64,000 bases of DNA. It comes from CAHJXG01 sp964235485. Lineage in GTDB: Bacteria; Pseudomonadota; Alphaproteobacteria; Acetobacterales; Acetobacteraceae. The translations under genes and the position numbers were made by a program. The notes below the pieces were generated by a model. The model was given only the letters and a program-made list of their open reading frames with translations, made no database searches and had not been told where the DNA came from. The stretch covers positions 1 through 64,000 of the forward strand of contig CAXSAZ010000011.1 of the NCBI GenBank assembly GCA_964235485.1, written 5' to 3'. Of the stretch, positions 43,864 to 51,678 are shown one piece after another (position 1 is the stretch's first letter; every line of letters begins with the position of its first letter).

Positions 43864-43880
43864 TTGGCACGCCCCGTGCA
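43864..43880 (+). promoter_or_regulatory. Sigma-54 type promoter of the nitrate assimilation operon
   Basis: TTGGCACGCCCCGTGCA matches the sigma-54 consensus TGGCAC-N5-TTGCA at all but one position and has the invariant GG (43866-43867) and GC (43878-43879) separated by ten bases. Transcription would start near 43890. The gene order (nitrate transport and reduction) fits NtrC/sigma-54 control by nitrogen limitation, as in Klebsiella nasF. I saw only a half NtrC-like site (GCACCA) upstream. Confidence 0.75.
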
Positions 43881-43890
43881 TACCGATCCC

Positions 43891-44008
43891 GCCGACACAT
43901 TGAAGTGTCCCGACAAACGCGAACGCACTGCGCGTCATGTCCACAATGTTGTGGCCAGCTTGTGCCTCCCGCTCCCGGCTCGTCCGGGGCAGTTCCTTGG
44001 AGGTCAAT
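43891..44008 (+). ncRNA. ANTAR-responsive leader with attenuator
   Basis: From the predicted start the leader holds GACAC-ATTGAA-GTGTC (43894-43909) and CCAC-AATGTT-GTGG (43941-43954). Both are hairpins with six-base loops carrying A at position 1 and G at position 4, the known recognition pattern of ANTAR proteins. Next, CCCGG-CTCGT-CCGGG (43974-43988) is terminator-like, followed by a weak pyrimidine tract (GTTCCTT). GGAGG at 43999 then serves the first gene. The second hairpin has only four sure pairs (five if the loop closes), so it is the weaker element. Confidence 0.65.
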
Positions 44009-44626
44009 TTGACCGAGACAACGATTGAAACGAATTCCTTGCTGATCAGGAACAACGGCCTGCTGCAATCAAACGCCGCAAGGTTGAAGAGCAACCACGA
44101 GCTGCTGGAAGCCAACCACGACATCGTGGCGGGCAACAGCAGCACCCTCGCCGGGAACAACAAGACGCTCTCGGCGAACGCCACCCAGCTTGCGTCCAAC
44201 CACGCGCTGCTTGAGGCGAACCGGGCGACGGTTTCGGAAAACCGCGAGATGCTCGCCGGCAACTCGGCAGCCATCAAGGGCAATGCCGCCGCCGTGGAAG
44301 GCAACCGGAAGGCACTGGCGCAGAACTCGGAACGGATCGGCGCCAACAGCGAGACGCTCACCGCGAACCATGGGCTGCTGGAAGGCAACAAGGACCTGCT
44401 GGACGCAAATGCCCGGAGGCTGGCCGCAAACGCCGAGGCGATGGCGCGCAACCACGCCGTGCTCGCGTCGAACGCTTCAACCGTGGCCGGCAACGCCGAG
44501 GCGCTGCAATCCAACCACGCCCTGCTTGAAGCGAACAGCCGGCTGCTGAGGTCGAACGCCGAGATGATGCGGTCGAACCATGAGCTGCTGCTGGCCATCG
44601 CCGCCAAGCTCGGCGTCGCGGCCTGA
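44009..44626 (+). CDS. Asparagine-ladder heptad-repeat protein, first gene of the nitrate operon
   Basis: 205 residues from TTG 44009, chosen because GGAGG lies five bases upstream; ATG 43937 would run through the leader hairpins. After a short head the protein is 26 consecutive, gap-free heptads N-x-x-x-h-x-x (for example NHALLEA, NSETLTA), where h is Leu, Val, Ile or Met every time. In coiled-coil terms the aliphatic residue is at a and Asn at d. No signal peptide, membrane helix or cysteine. I do not recognise it. It should form a long parallel coiled coil in the cytoplasm; asparagine d-layers hold anions in some trimeric adhesin stalks, which makes nitrate binding worth testing. Confidence 0.85.
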   Translation: MTETTIETNSLLIRNNGLLQSNAARLKSNHELLEANHDIVAGNSSTLAGNNKTLSANATQLASNHALLEANRATVSENREMLAGNSAAIKGNAAAVEGNRKALAQNSERIGANSETLTANHGLLEGNKDLLDANARRLAANAEAMARNHAVLASNASTVAGNAEALQSNHALLEANSRLLRSNAEMMRSNHELLLAIAAKLGVAA

Positions 44627-44653
44627 TGCCGCTCGCGTGACCTGCCTTTAGGC

Positions 44654-44682
44654 CGATGCCCCGGCCCCAAGCCGGGGCATCG
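44654..44682 (+). terminator. Strong intercistronic hairpin after the heptad gene
   Basis: CGATGCCCCGGC (44654-44665) and GCCGGGGCATCG (44671-44682) form a perfect 12-bp stem closed by the loop CCCAA. No T-run follows, so it is not a standard intrinsic terminator. It may stop part of the transcripts or protect the 3' end of the upstream message from degradation, giving more heptad protein than transporter. Confidence 0.55.
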
Positions 44683-44733
44683 CCGGAACGTCGCAGCGTC
44701 CCCTGCCTCACGTCTTGCATCGGAACAGGACCC

Positions 44734-46089
44734 ATGATTTCCCAAAAGGCCACGAGGATTGACCTTTTCAGTTTCTCGACCCCGCAGATGCGCGCCTTCC
44801 ACCTGACCTGGCTGGCGTTCTTCGTCTGCTTCTTCGCCTGGTTCGCCGTGTCGCCGCTGATGCCGGTGATCAAGGGCGAGTTCCACCTGACGGCCGACCA
44901 GATCGCCAACATCAACATCGCAGCCGTCGGCGTCACCATCCTGGTGCGCATGGCCATCGGGCCGATGTGCGACAAGTGGGGGCCGCGCATCACCTACACC
45001 GCCCTTCTGGTGCTGGGCGCCATCCCGGTGATGGGCATTGCGTTCGCCAGTTCGTATGAGAGCTTCCTGGTGTTCCGCCTGGCCATCGGCGCCATCGGCG
45101 CGAGCTTCGTCATCACCCAGTTCCACACCTCCGTCATGTTCGCGCCGAACGTGGTCGGCACGGCCAACGCGACAGTGGGCGGTTGGGGCAATGCCGGCGG
45201 CGGCGTGACGCAGAGCGTGATGCCGCTGATCCTGGCCGCCATCGTCAGCCTGGGCGTGCAGCAGTCGCTGGGCTGGCGGCTCGCCATGTTCGTGCCGGGC
45301 GCGATGATGCTGATCGTGGCAGTGCTGTACTGGCGCTACACGCAGGACACCCCGGAGGGCAACATGCTGGAGCTGCGCGCCCGCGGCGTCAGCGTCGATT
45401 CCGGCAAGAAGGGCGGCCTCGCCGTGTTCAAGCAGGCCATGACCAACTACCGGGTCTGGATGCTGGCGGTCACCTACGGCGCCTGCTTCGGCGTCGAGAT
45501 CTTCATCCACGCGGTGGCGGCCAGCTACTATGTGGATCGTTTCGGCTTGTCGCTGACCTCGGCCGGCATGGCTGCCGGCAGCTTCGGCCTCTTGGCGCTG
45601 TTCGCCCGGGCGCTGGGCGGCATCGCGTCTGACCGCGTGGCGCGCCGCTGGGGCCTGGACGGCCGCGCCATGCTGCTCTGCCTGCTGATGGTCGGCGAGG
45701 GCATCGGCCTGCTCGCCTTCTCCACCATGGGGTCCGTGCTGCCGGCGGTGATCGCCATGCTGGCCTTCGGCCTGTTCACCCACATGGCGTGCGGCTCGAC
45801 CTACGCGCTGGTGCCGTTCATCGACCGCAAGGCGCTGGGCGGGGTCGCGGGCATCATCGGCGCGGGCGGCAACGTCGGCGCAGTGGCGGCCGGCTTCCTG
45901 CTGAAAGCGTCGGGGAACCTGCCGCAAGCCTTGTATATCCTTGGCTGGGCCGTGCTGTGCAGTGCCCTTTGCGCCGCGGCGGTGCGGTTTTCCGCAACGC
46001 ACAAGCAGGCGGAGCAGATCCTTTACGACCAAGCGCTCGCGCAGCGTATGGGCTTGGGGACAAGCTCCGACATGGCGGCGGCTTCGTAG
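44734..46089 (+). CDS. narK: Nitrate/nitrite MFS transporter (NarK/NrtP family)
   Basis: 451 residues with twelve predicted helices. Both nitrate signatures are visible: GGWGNAGGGVTQ in helix 5 and GAGGNVGAVAAG in helix 11. An Arg in RLAIGAIGASF (helix 4) corresponds to a substrate-binding position. It would import nitrate (and perhaps exchange nitrite) for the reductases downstream. ATG 44734 has AGGA three bases before CCC; the in-frame extension to 44656 covers a strong hairpin and is not coding. Confidence 0.92.
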   Translation: MISQKATRIDLFSFSTPQMRAFHLTWLAFFVCFFAWFAVSPLMPVIKGEFHLTADQIANINIAAVGVTILVRMAIGPMCDKWGPRITYTALLVLGAIPVMGIAFASSYESFLVFRLAIGAIGASFVITQFHTSVMFAPNVVGTANATVGGWGNAGGGVTQSVMPLILAAIVSLGVQQSLGWRLAMFVPGAMMLIVAVLYWRYTQDTPEGNMLELRARGVSVDSGKKGGLAVFKQAMTNYRVWMLAVTYGACFGVEIFIHAVAASYYVDRFGLSLTSAGMAAGSFGLLALFARALGGIASDRVARRWGLDGRAMLLCLLMVGEGIGLLAFSTMGSVLPAVIAMLAFGLFTHMACGSTYALVPFIDRKALGGVAGIIGAGGNVGAVAAGFLLKASGNLPQALYILGWAVLCSALCAAAVRFSATHKQAEQILYDQALAQRMGLGTSSDMAAAS

Positions 46090-46329
46090 GCCGCGGAGCG
46101 CACTCACGACGCGCAGGGCTGCGGGCGTTCAGCGCCCGCAACCCTCGACAGCGCTGCCTACATTCTACTCGATTGCTGGGCTATGTGACTATGTATCGTG
46201 CGCTTCTGATTAACGTTATAGCTTTTAGCAAGTGCTGAGTGCGTTTCAGACTTGGCGATGTTCAGTCTGCCCATTATCCAATCTGCAACACGCGCGAGGT
46301 CATCCCATGCGGACCCTTTCTCAGCCCTG
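46090..46329. other. Gap between transporter and reductase with two hairpins
   Basis: 240 bases without a gene. GGGCTGCGGGCG (46116-46127) pairs with CGCCCGCAACCC (46133-46144) with one mismatch around loop TTCAG. Further on CAAGT-g-CTGA (46229-46238) pairs with TCAG-ACTTG (46246-46254) with one bulge and a seven-base loop. The region from 46150 to 46260 is AT-rich (GATTAACGTTATAGC) and could hold a second promoter for the reductase genes. Neither loop fits the ANTAR pattern. Confidence 0.45.
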
Positions 46330-48441
46330 ATGGACAGCATCTCAATCACCACGGGAACGGCGACGCATTGCCCATACTGCGCCCTGCAGTGCGGCATGAA
46401 TGTCGTCGAGACCGAGGCGGGCTGGGGCGTCGAGGCGCGGGATTTCCCGACCAATCGCGGCGGGCTGTGCCGCAAAGGCTGGACCGCCGCGACCCTGCTC
46501 AACAGTTCCGACCGGCTGCTCGGCCCGCTGCTGCGGGACGGCAAAGGGATGGCGCTGCGCTCGGCCAGTTGGGAGGAGGCGCTTGACCGCGTCGCCGCCG
46601 GCATCCGCGCCATCCAGGGCGCGGCCGGGCCGGATGCGGTGGCGGTGTTCGGCGGCGGCGGGCTGACCAACGAGAAAGCCTACGCGCTCGGCAAGTTCGC
46701 CCGCGTGGCGCTCCGCACGGCTAACATCGACTACAACGGCCGGTTCTGCATGGCGTCCTCCGCCGCCGCCGGGCTGCGCGCTTTTGGGATCGACCGCGGC
46801 CTGCCGTTCCCGCTTGCCGACATCGCCGGCGCCGACTGCATCCTGATCAGCGGCGGCAACCCGGCGGAAACCATGCCGCCGATCATGCAGTACTTCGACG
46901 AGGCCCGTGCCCGCGGGGGACAGGTCATTGTCTCCGACCCGCGCCGCACCGCGACCGCCCGCGCCGCCACGCTGCACCTGCCGCTCACCCCCGGCACGGA
47001 TGCGGCGCTGGCCAACGGCTTGCTGCACGTCGCGGTTGCCCGCCGGCTGATCGACACCGACTATATCGAGGCGCGCACCGCCGGGTGGGACCGGGTGCGC
47101 CGCGCCGTCGCGAGCTATTGGCCGGACCGGGTGGAACGGATCACCGGCGTGCCGGCGCGGGATGTCGAGCGCGCGGCGGTCTTGCTCGGGGAAGCGTCCC
47201 GCGCGCTGGTCCTGTCCGGGCGCGGGTCGGAGCAGCAGAGCCGGGGCGTCGATAACTCCCTGGCCTTCATCAACCTGGCGCTCGCCCTGGGCCTGCCCGG
47301 GCGGCCCGGCAGCGGCTGGGGCTGCATGACCGGCCAGGGCAACGGACAGGGCGGACGGGAGCACGGGCAAAAGGCGGACCAGTTGCCGGGCTACCGGCAA
47401 CTTGCCAACCCGGCGCACCGCGCGGAGGTCGCGCAGGTGTGGGGCGTTTCACCCGACACCCTGCCGCAGCCGGGCCTTTCGGCCTGCGATATGCTGGCGC
47501 AGGCCGGCGGGGCAGGGGCAAAGGTGCGCGGGCTGCTGGTGTTCGCCTGCAACCTGCTGGTGTCCGCCCCGGACTCGGCGGCGTTGCGCAAGCGGCTGGA
47601 CGCCATGGACATGCTCGTGGTCGCCGACCCTTTCCTGTCGGAAACCGCGGCCATCGCCGACGTGGTGCTGCCGGTCGCGCAGTGGGCGGAGGAATCGGGC
47701 ACGATGACCAACCTGGAAGGCCGCGTGCTGCTGCGCCGCCAGGTCAAGCCGCCGCCGCCGGGCGTTTGGACCGATTTGCAGGTGATCGCCGGGCTGGCCG
47801 CACGGCTCGGCGCCGGGGCGCACTTCTCCGGCGACCCGGCCGCCACCGGCGCCGAGTTCCGCCGCGCGACGGCGGGCGGCCCGGCCGACTACGCTGGCAT
47901 GACCTGGGACCGGGTGCAGGAGGAGGCCGGGCTGTTCTGGCCCTGCCCGGACGCAGCCCACCCCGGCACGCCCCGGCTGTTCGCCGACCGCTTCGCCCAT
48001 CCTGACGGCTTGGCCCGCTTCCACCCGGTTGAACATCGCGGATCGGCCGAGCAGCCCTGCGCCGAGTTCCCGCTGGTCCTGACCACCGGGCGCGTGCTGG
48101 CGCAGTATCAGACCGGCACCCAGACCCGGCGCGTCCCCGAGCTTGCCGCCGCCGAGCCTGCCGCGTTCGCCGAGATCCACCCCGACACCGCGCGCCAGCA
48201 TGGCCTCCGGGCCGGCGACTGGGTGCAGCTTACGACCCGCCGGGGCACGGCGCGGATGGCAGCCCGCCTGACGCGGGACATCCGCCGGGACACGATCTTC
48301 GTGCCGTTCCATTGGAGCGGCGAGGGCAACGCCAACCACCTGACCATCGCGGCGCTCGATCCGGTGTCGCGCATTCCCGAGTACAAGGCCTGCGCCGTCC
48401 GCCTGGACCGGGTGCCGGCGCTCACAGGAGAGACCGAATGA
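46330..48441 (+). CDS. nasA: Assimilatory nitrate reductase, catalytic subunit
   Basis: 703 residues, a DMSO-reductase-family molybdoenzyme. Cys14, 17, 21 and 47 (HCPYCALQCGMN ... GGLCRKGW) bind a 4Fe-4S cluster; RFCMASSAA near residue 140 holds the probable Mo-ligating Cys; CMTGQGNGQGGREHGQKADQ is characteristic of NapA/NasA/NarB. It reduces nitrate to nitrite in the cytoplasm using bis-MGD. At 703 residues it lacks the extra C-terminal 2Fe-2S domain of Klebsiella NasA, so it resembles the shorter NarB type. No separate flavoprotein partner is encoded nearby. ATG overlap (ATGA) with the next gene. Confidence 0.93.
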   Translation: MDSISITTGTATHCPYCALQCGMNVVETEAGWGVEARDFPTNRGGLCRKGWTAATLLNSSDRLLGPLLRDGKGMALRSASWEEALDRVAAGIRAIQGAAGPDAVAVFGGGGLTNEKAYALGKFARVALRTANIDYNGRFCMASSAAAGLRAFGIDRGLPFPLADIAGADCILISGGNPAETMPPIMQYFDEARARGGQVIVSDPRRTATARAATLHLPLTPGTDAALANGLLHVAVARRLIDTDYIEARTAGWDRVRRAVASYWPDRVERITGVPARDVERAAVLLGEASRALVLSGRGSEQQSRGVDNSLAFINLALALGLPGRPGSGWGCMTGQGNGQGGREHGQKADQLPGYRQLANPAHRAEVAQVWGVSPDTLPQPGLSACDMLAQAGGAGAKVRGLLVFACNLLVSAPDSAALRKRLDAMDMLVVADPFLSETAAIADVVLPVAQWAEESGTMTNLEGRVLLRRQVKPPPPGVWTDLQVIAGLAARLGAGAHFSGDPAATGAEFRRATAGGPADYAGMTWDRVQEEAGLFWPCPDAAHPGTPRLFADRFAHPDGLARFHPVEHRGSAEQPCAEFPLVLTTGRVLAQYQTGTQTRRVPELAAAEPAAFAEIHPDTARQHGLRAGDWVQLTTRRGTARMAARLTRDIRRDTIFVPFHWSGEGNANHLTIAALDPVSRIPEYKACAVRLDRVPALTGETE

Positions 48442-48782
48442 GAGAAAGCACCCCCCGCATCCTGACGGGGATGTACGCATTCGACGGCCGCGGCTACGAC
48501 TCGCCGGTGTCTCTGGACGTGACCTACAGCGTGCCCGGCGACCGCCGCGCGCAGTTGATCTACTTCCGAGGCGGCAACAGCGCGTCCGAGATGGTGGCCG
48601 TGGTGCTGACCCGGGACGGCGCGCCCATGCGCACCTTCCCCATCGGCGCCAAGGGCGCCGTGCACATCCCGCTCGTGGTTGTCGAGGACCTGATGCCCGA
48701 AACGCGGCTGGAACTGCTGGTCGCGGCGCCGTCCGGCGCCGGGGGCACGCTGGCGCTCGATGTCGGCCTGGTCGAGATTTAG
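48438..48782 (+). CDS. Small beta-rich protein between nitrate and nitrite reductase genes
   Basis: 114 residues. Its ATG overlaps the nasA stop as ATGA and it ends 9 bp before nirB, so it is embedded in the operon. Alternating hydrophobic strands are apparent (RGYDSPVSLDVTYSVPGDRR, QLIYFRGGN, GTLALDVGLVEI), suggesting a compact beta-sandwich. No cysteine, so it carries no iron-sulfur cluster. I do not recognise the family; a chaperone or accessory role for the reductases is inference from position. Confidence 0.75.
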   Translation: MRESTPRILTGMYAFDGRGYDSPVSLDVTYSVPGDRRAQLIYFRGGNSASEMVAVVLTRDGAPMRTFPIGAKGAVHIPLVVVEDLMPETRLELLVAAPSGAGGTLALDVGLVEI

Positions 48783-48791
48783 GGGGCAACC

Positions 48792-51275
48792 ATGGATGGC
48801 ATGACGTTCGGCAGCACCGTGCGCAAGCTGGTGGTGATCGGCAACGGGATGGCGGGCGCCCGCGCCGTGGAGGAGGTGCTGGCCCGCGGCGGCGCGGAGC
48901 TGTTCAGCATCACCATGTTCGGCGACGAGCCGTACGGCAACTACAACCGCATCCTGCTGTCCAACATCCTGAGCGGCCAGCAGGACCACAGCGAGATCTA
49001 CATCAACCCGCTGGACTGGTACAAGGAGAACAACATCCGCCTGCACAGCGGCGCCCGCGTGACGCACATCGACCGCGCGGCCCGTGTGGTGACGGCCGAC
49101 AACGGCGTGCAGGAAGAATACGACGTCCTGCTGATCGCCACCGGCAGCCGCGCTTTTATTCCGCCGATGGAGGGCATCTGGGCCGAGGACGGCAGCCTGC
49201 GCCCCGGCGTGTTCGCGTTCCGCAGCATCGACGACTGCAACGCCATCGTGGCGCAGGCCGCACGCAGCAAGCGCGCGGCGGTGATCGGCGGCGGCTTGCT
49301 TGGCCTGGAAGCGGCGCGCGGCCTGCTGAACCACGGTTGCGAGGTGCACGTCGTCCACCTGGGCCAGCACCTGATGGACATGCAGCTCGACGCCGCCGGC
49401 GGCGCCATGCTGCGCCGCGCCATGGAGGGCATGGGCGTCCAGGTGCACACGGGCAAGATGACGACCGGCTTGGTCCTGGAAGACGGGACGCTTACGGGCC
49501 TGCGTTTCAAAGACGGGACCGGGCTGGCCTGCGACATGGTGGTGGTGTCCGCCGGCATCCGCCCGAACGCCGAGATCGGCAGCCGCGCCGGGCTGACGGT
49601 GGAGCGGGCCATCGTGGTGGACAACACCATGCGCTGCCCGGACGATCCGCACGTTTATGCCGTGGGCGAGTGCGTGCAGCACCACGGCAAGGTGTATGGC
49701 CTTGTCGCGCCGCTCTGGGACCAGGCCCGCGTGTTCGCGGACCAGGTGACGGGGGCCAACACGGGGGCCGAGTATCTCGGCAGCAAGCTCGCCACCAAGC
49801 TGAAGGTGATGGGCGTTGAACTCGCGAGCATGGGCATCACCGAGCCGGCCAGCGACGCCGACGAGGTGATCCAGTTCAGCGAGCCGAAGCGCGGCACCTA
49901 CAAGAAGCTGATCGTGCGTGATGGCCGCTTGGTCGGCGGCATCCTGATGGGCGACATCAGCAAGGCCGCCTACCTGATGCAGGCCTTCGACCGCGACACC
50001 CGCCTGCCGGACGAGCGGCTGGAGCTGCTGTTCGACCTCGGCGCGCCGCCACAGAAAGTGACGCTGGACGAGATGCCGGCCGACGCGCAGGTCTGCAACT
50101 GCAACGGGGTGAGCAAGGCCGCCATCGGCGCCTGCGTCGCGGGCGGCGCGCGCAGCGGCAGCGCGGTGATGAAGGCGACCCGCGCCGGCATGGGCTGCGG
50201 CTCCTGCAAGGGCTTGGTCAACGAGCTGGTCGAGTGGTTCTGTGGTGGGGAAGCGGAAGAGGACCCGAGCATCCACTACTACGTACCCGCCATCCCGCTG
50301 GCGAAGCCGGAGCTGGTGGCCAAGATCAAGGAGCAGGGTTTGCGCTCCGTGTCCGCGGTTTTCGCGGCGCTCTCGCCCACGGGGGAGGACGCAGCCAGCA
50401 AGCCGCCGCTCGCCAGCCTGCTCGCCACGGTCTGGGCCGGCGAGTACGAGGACGAGCGCGACGCCCGCTTCATCAACGACCGCGTGCACGCCAACATCCA
50501 GAAGGACGGTACCTTCTCCGTGGTGCCGGAGATGGCCGGCGGCGTCTGCACCCCCGCCGAGCTGATGCGCATCGCCCAGGTCGCGGTGAAGTACAACGTG
50601 CCGCTGGTGAAGCTCACGGGCGGGCAGCGGATCGACCTGGTGGGCATTCCCAAGGCCGACCTGCCCGGCGTGTGGCAGGACCTCGACATGCCGGCCGGCA
50701 CCGCCTGGGGCAAGAGCTACCGCACCTGCAAGAGCTGCATCGGCACCGAGTTCTGCCGTTTCGGCCTGGGCGACAGCATGGGGCTGGCGACCAAGATCGA
50801 GCGCCGGTTCCGCGGCATCGACAGCCCGGCCAAGATGAAGCTTGCCACCGCCGGCTGCCCGCGCAACTGCTCGGAGGCGATGGTGAAGGACGTGGGCCTC
50901 GTCGCCATCGGGGACGACAAGTGGGAGATCTATGTCGGCGGCGCCGCCGGGGCGCACATCCGCAAGGGCGACCTGCTTTGCGTGGTGGAAGGGGAGGACG
51001 CGGCCATGCGGATTTCCGGCCGCTTCATGCAGTACTACCGGGAGAACGCGAAGTGGAAGGAGCGCACCTACAGCTTCGTGCCGCGCATCGGCCTGGAGCG
51101 CATCCGGGCCATTGTGGTGGACGACGCGGAGGGCTTGGCGGAGGCTTTGGACCAGGCGATGCTCGCCTCCGTCGAGGCGGCCTATGATCCCTGGAAAGAA
51201 GCCGTGAAGCCGCGCACCGCGAACCAGTTCGCCGACGTGGTGCGGGCCGAGATGGTGGGAGGCGGCGATGACTGA
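48792..51275 (+). CDS. nirB: NAD(P)H-dependent nitrite reductase, large subunit
   Basis: 827 residues. The FAD/NADH domain begins VVIGNGMAGARAVEE; a BFD-like 2Fe-2S domain near residue 433 has CNCNGVSK and GCGSCKG; the sirohaem/4Fe-4S sulfite-nitrite reductase domain carries CKSCIGTEFC (about 646) and CPRNCSEA (about 689). It reduces nitrite to ammonium with six electrons from NADH. The gene overlaps nirD by 8 bp. Because nasA has no donor gene of its own, the flavin part of NirB is one possible electron source, which is speculative. Confidence 0.96.
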   Translation: MDGMTFGSTVRKLVVIGNGMAGARAVEEVLARGGAELFSITMFGDEPYGNYNRILLSNILSGQQDHSEIYINPLDWYKENNIRLHSGARVTHIDRAARVVTADNGVQEEYDVLLIATGSRAFIPPMEGIWAEDGSLRPGVFAFRSIDDCNAIVAQAARSKRAAVIGGGLLGLEAARGLLNHGCEVHVVHLGQHLMDMQLDAAGGAMLRRAMEGMGVQVHTGKMTTGLVLEDGTLTGLRFKDGTGLACDMVVVSAGIRPNAEIGSRAGLTVERAIVVDNTMRCPDDPHVYAVGECVQHHGKVYGLVAPLWDQARVFADQVTGANTGAEYLGSKLATKLKVMGVELASMGITEPASDADEVIQFSEPKRGTYKKLIVRDGRLVGGILMGDISKAAYLMQAFDRDTRLPDERLELLFDLGAPPQKVTLDEMPADAQVCNCNGVSKAAIGACVAGGARSGSAVMKATRAGMGCGSCKGLVNELVEWFCGGEAEEDPSIHYYVPAIPLAKPELVAKIKEQGLRSVSAVFAALSPTGEDAASKPPLASLLATVWAGEYEDERDARFINDRVHANIQKDGTFSVVPEMAGGVCTPAELMRIAQVAVKYNVPLVKLTGGQRIDLVGIPKADLPGVWQDLDMPAGTAWGKSYRTCKSCIGTEFCRFGLGDSMGLATKIERRFRGIDSPAKMKLATAGCPRNCSEAMVKDVGLVAIGDDKWEIYVGGAAGAHIRKGDLLCVVEGEDAAMRISGRFMQYYRENAKWKERTYSFVPRIGLERIRAIVVDDAEGLAEALDQAMLASVEAAYDPWKEAVKPRTANQFADVVRAEMVGGGDD

Positions 51276-51594
51276 GACCGTGCTGAAGCACCGGGTCGGC
51301 CCGTTGGACGCCGTGCCGCGCGGCGAGGGCCGGGTGTTCGAGGTGAGCGGGCAGCGGCTGGCAGTGTTCCGCACCCACGCTGACCAAGTGTTCGCAACCC
51401 AGGAGCGCTGCCCGCATCTGGGCGGCCCGCTGGCGGACGGGCTGATCGACGGGGGCACGGTGATCTGCCCGCTGCATGACCGCACGTATGACCTGCGCAG
51501 CGGCGACGGGGTGAACACCGAGTGCCGGGTGCAGACCTACCCGGCCTCGGTCGATGCCGAAGGCGCCATCGTCGTAGAGGTGGGACAGGACTGA
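51268..51594 (+). CDS. nirD: Nitrite reductase small subunit (Rieske-like)
   Basis: 108 residues with an intact Rieske 2Fe-2S pattern, CPHLGGPL and CPLHDRTYDL (C-x-H ... C-x2-H). Many enterobacterial NirD proteins have lost these ligands, so this one is of the cluster-binding type, like assimilatory ferredoxin-linked forms. It partners NirB. It begins inside the end of nirB and is the last gene of the nitrate operon. Confidence 0.93.
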   Translation: MTETVLKHRVGPLDAVPRGEGRVFEVSGQRLAVFRTHADQVFATQERCPHLGGPLADGLIDGGTVICPLHDRTYDLRSGDGVNTECRVQTYPASVDAEGAIVVEVGQD

Positions 51595-51678
51595 CCTGTC
51601 GCCGGGCGTGGACGGCTCCCGCCCCGTTCGGTTAGCCTGCCCCTGTCTGAGGATGGGCAACGGAGCAGGAGCACCCCC

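Noticed and set aside
43937..44008. An ATG at 43937 as the start of the heptad protein
   Set aside because: It would begin inside the second leader hairpin and lacks a ribosome site; TTG 44009 has GGAGG at ideal spacing and begins the ordered part.
44009..44626. A tandem DNA repeat or CRISPR-like array, suggested by the 21-base periodicity
   Set aside because: The codons vary freely between units while the protein pattern is kept, so selection acts on the protein; there are no conserved repeats with spacers.
43672..46107. An 811-codon minus-strand frame covering the heptad gene and narK
   Set aside because: It shows periodic Ala/Ser/Leu runs only because it reads the heptad repeat backwards. 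The plus frame has a ribosome site, a promoter and a leader.
46229..46254. A second ANTAR target before nasA
   Set aside because: The hairpin has a seven-base loop, GTGCGTT, which lacks A1 and G4 of the six-base pattern.
48108..51518. A 1,136-codon open frame on the minus strand across nirB
   Set aside because: Antisense shadow of nirB; His/Gln/Arg/Val-rich without any family motif, while nirB has full cofactor motifs.
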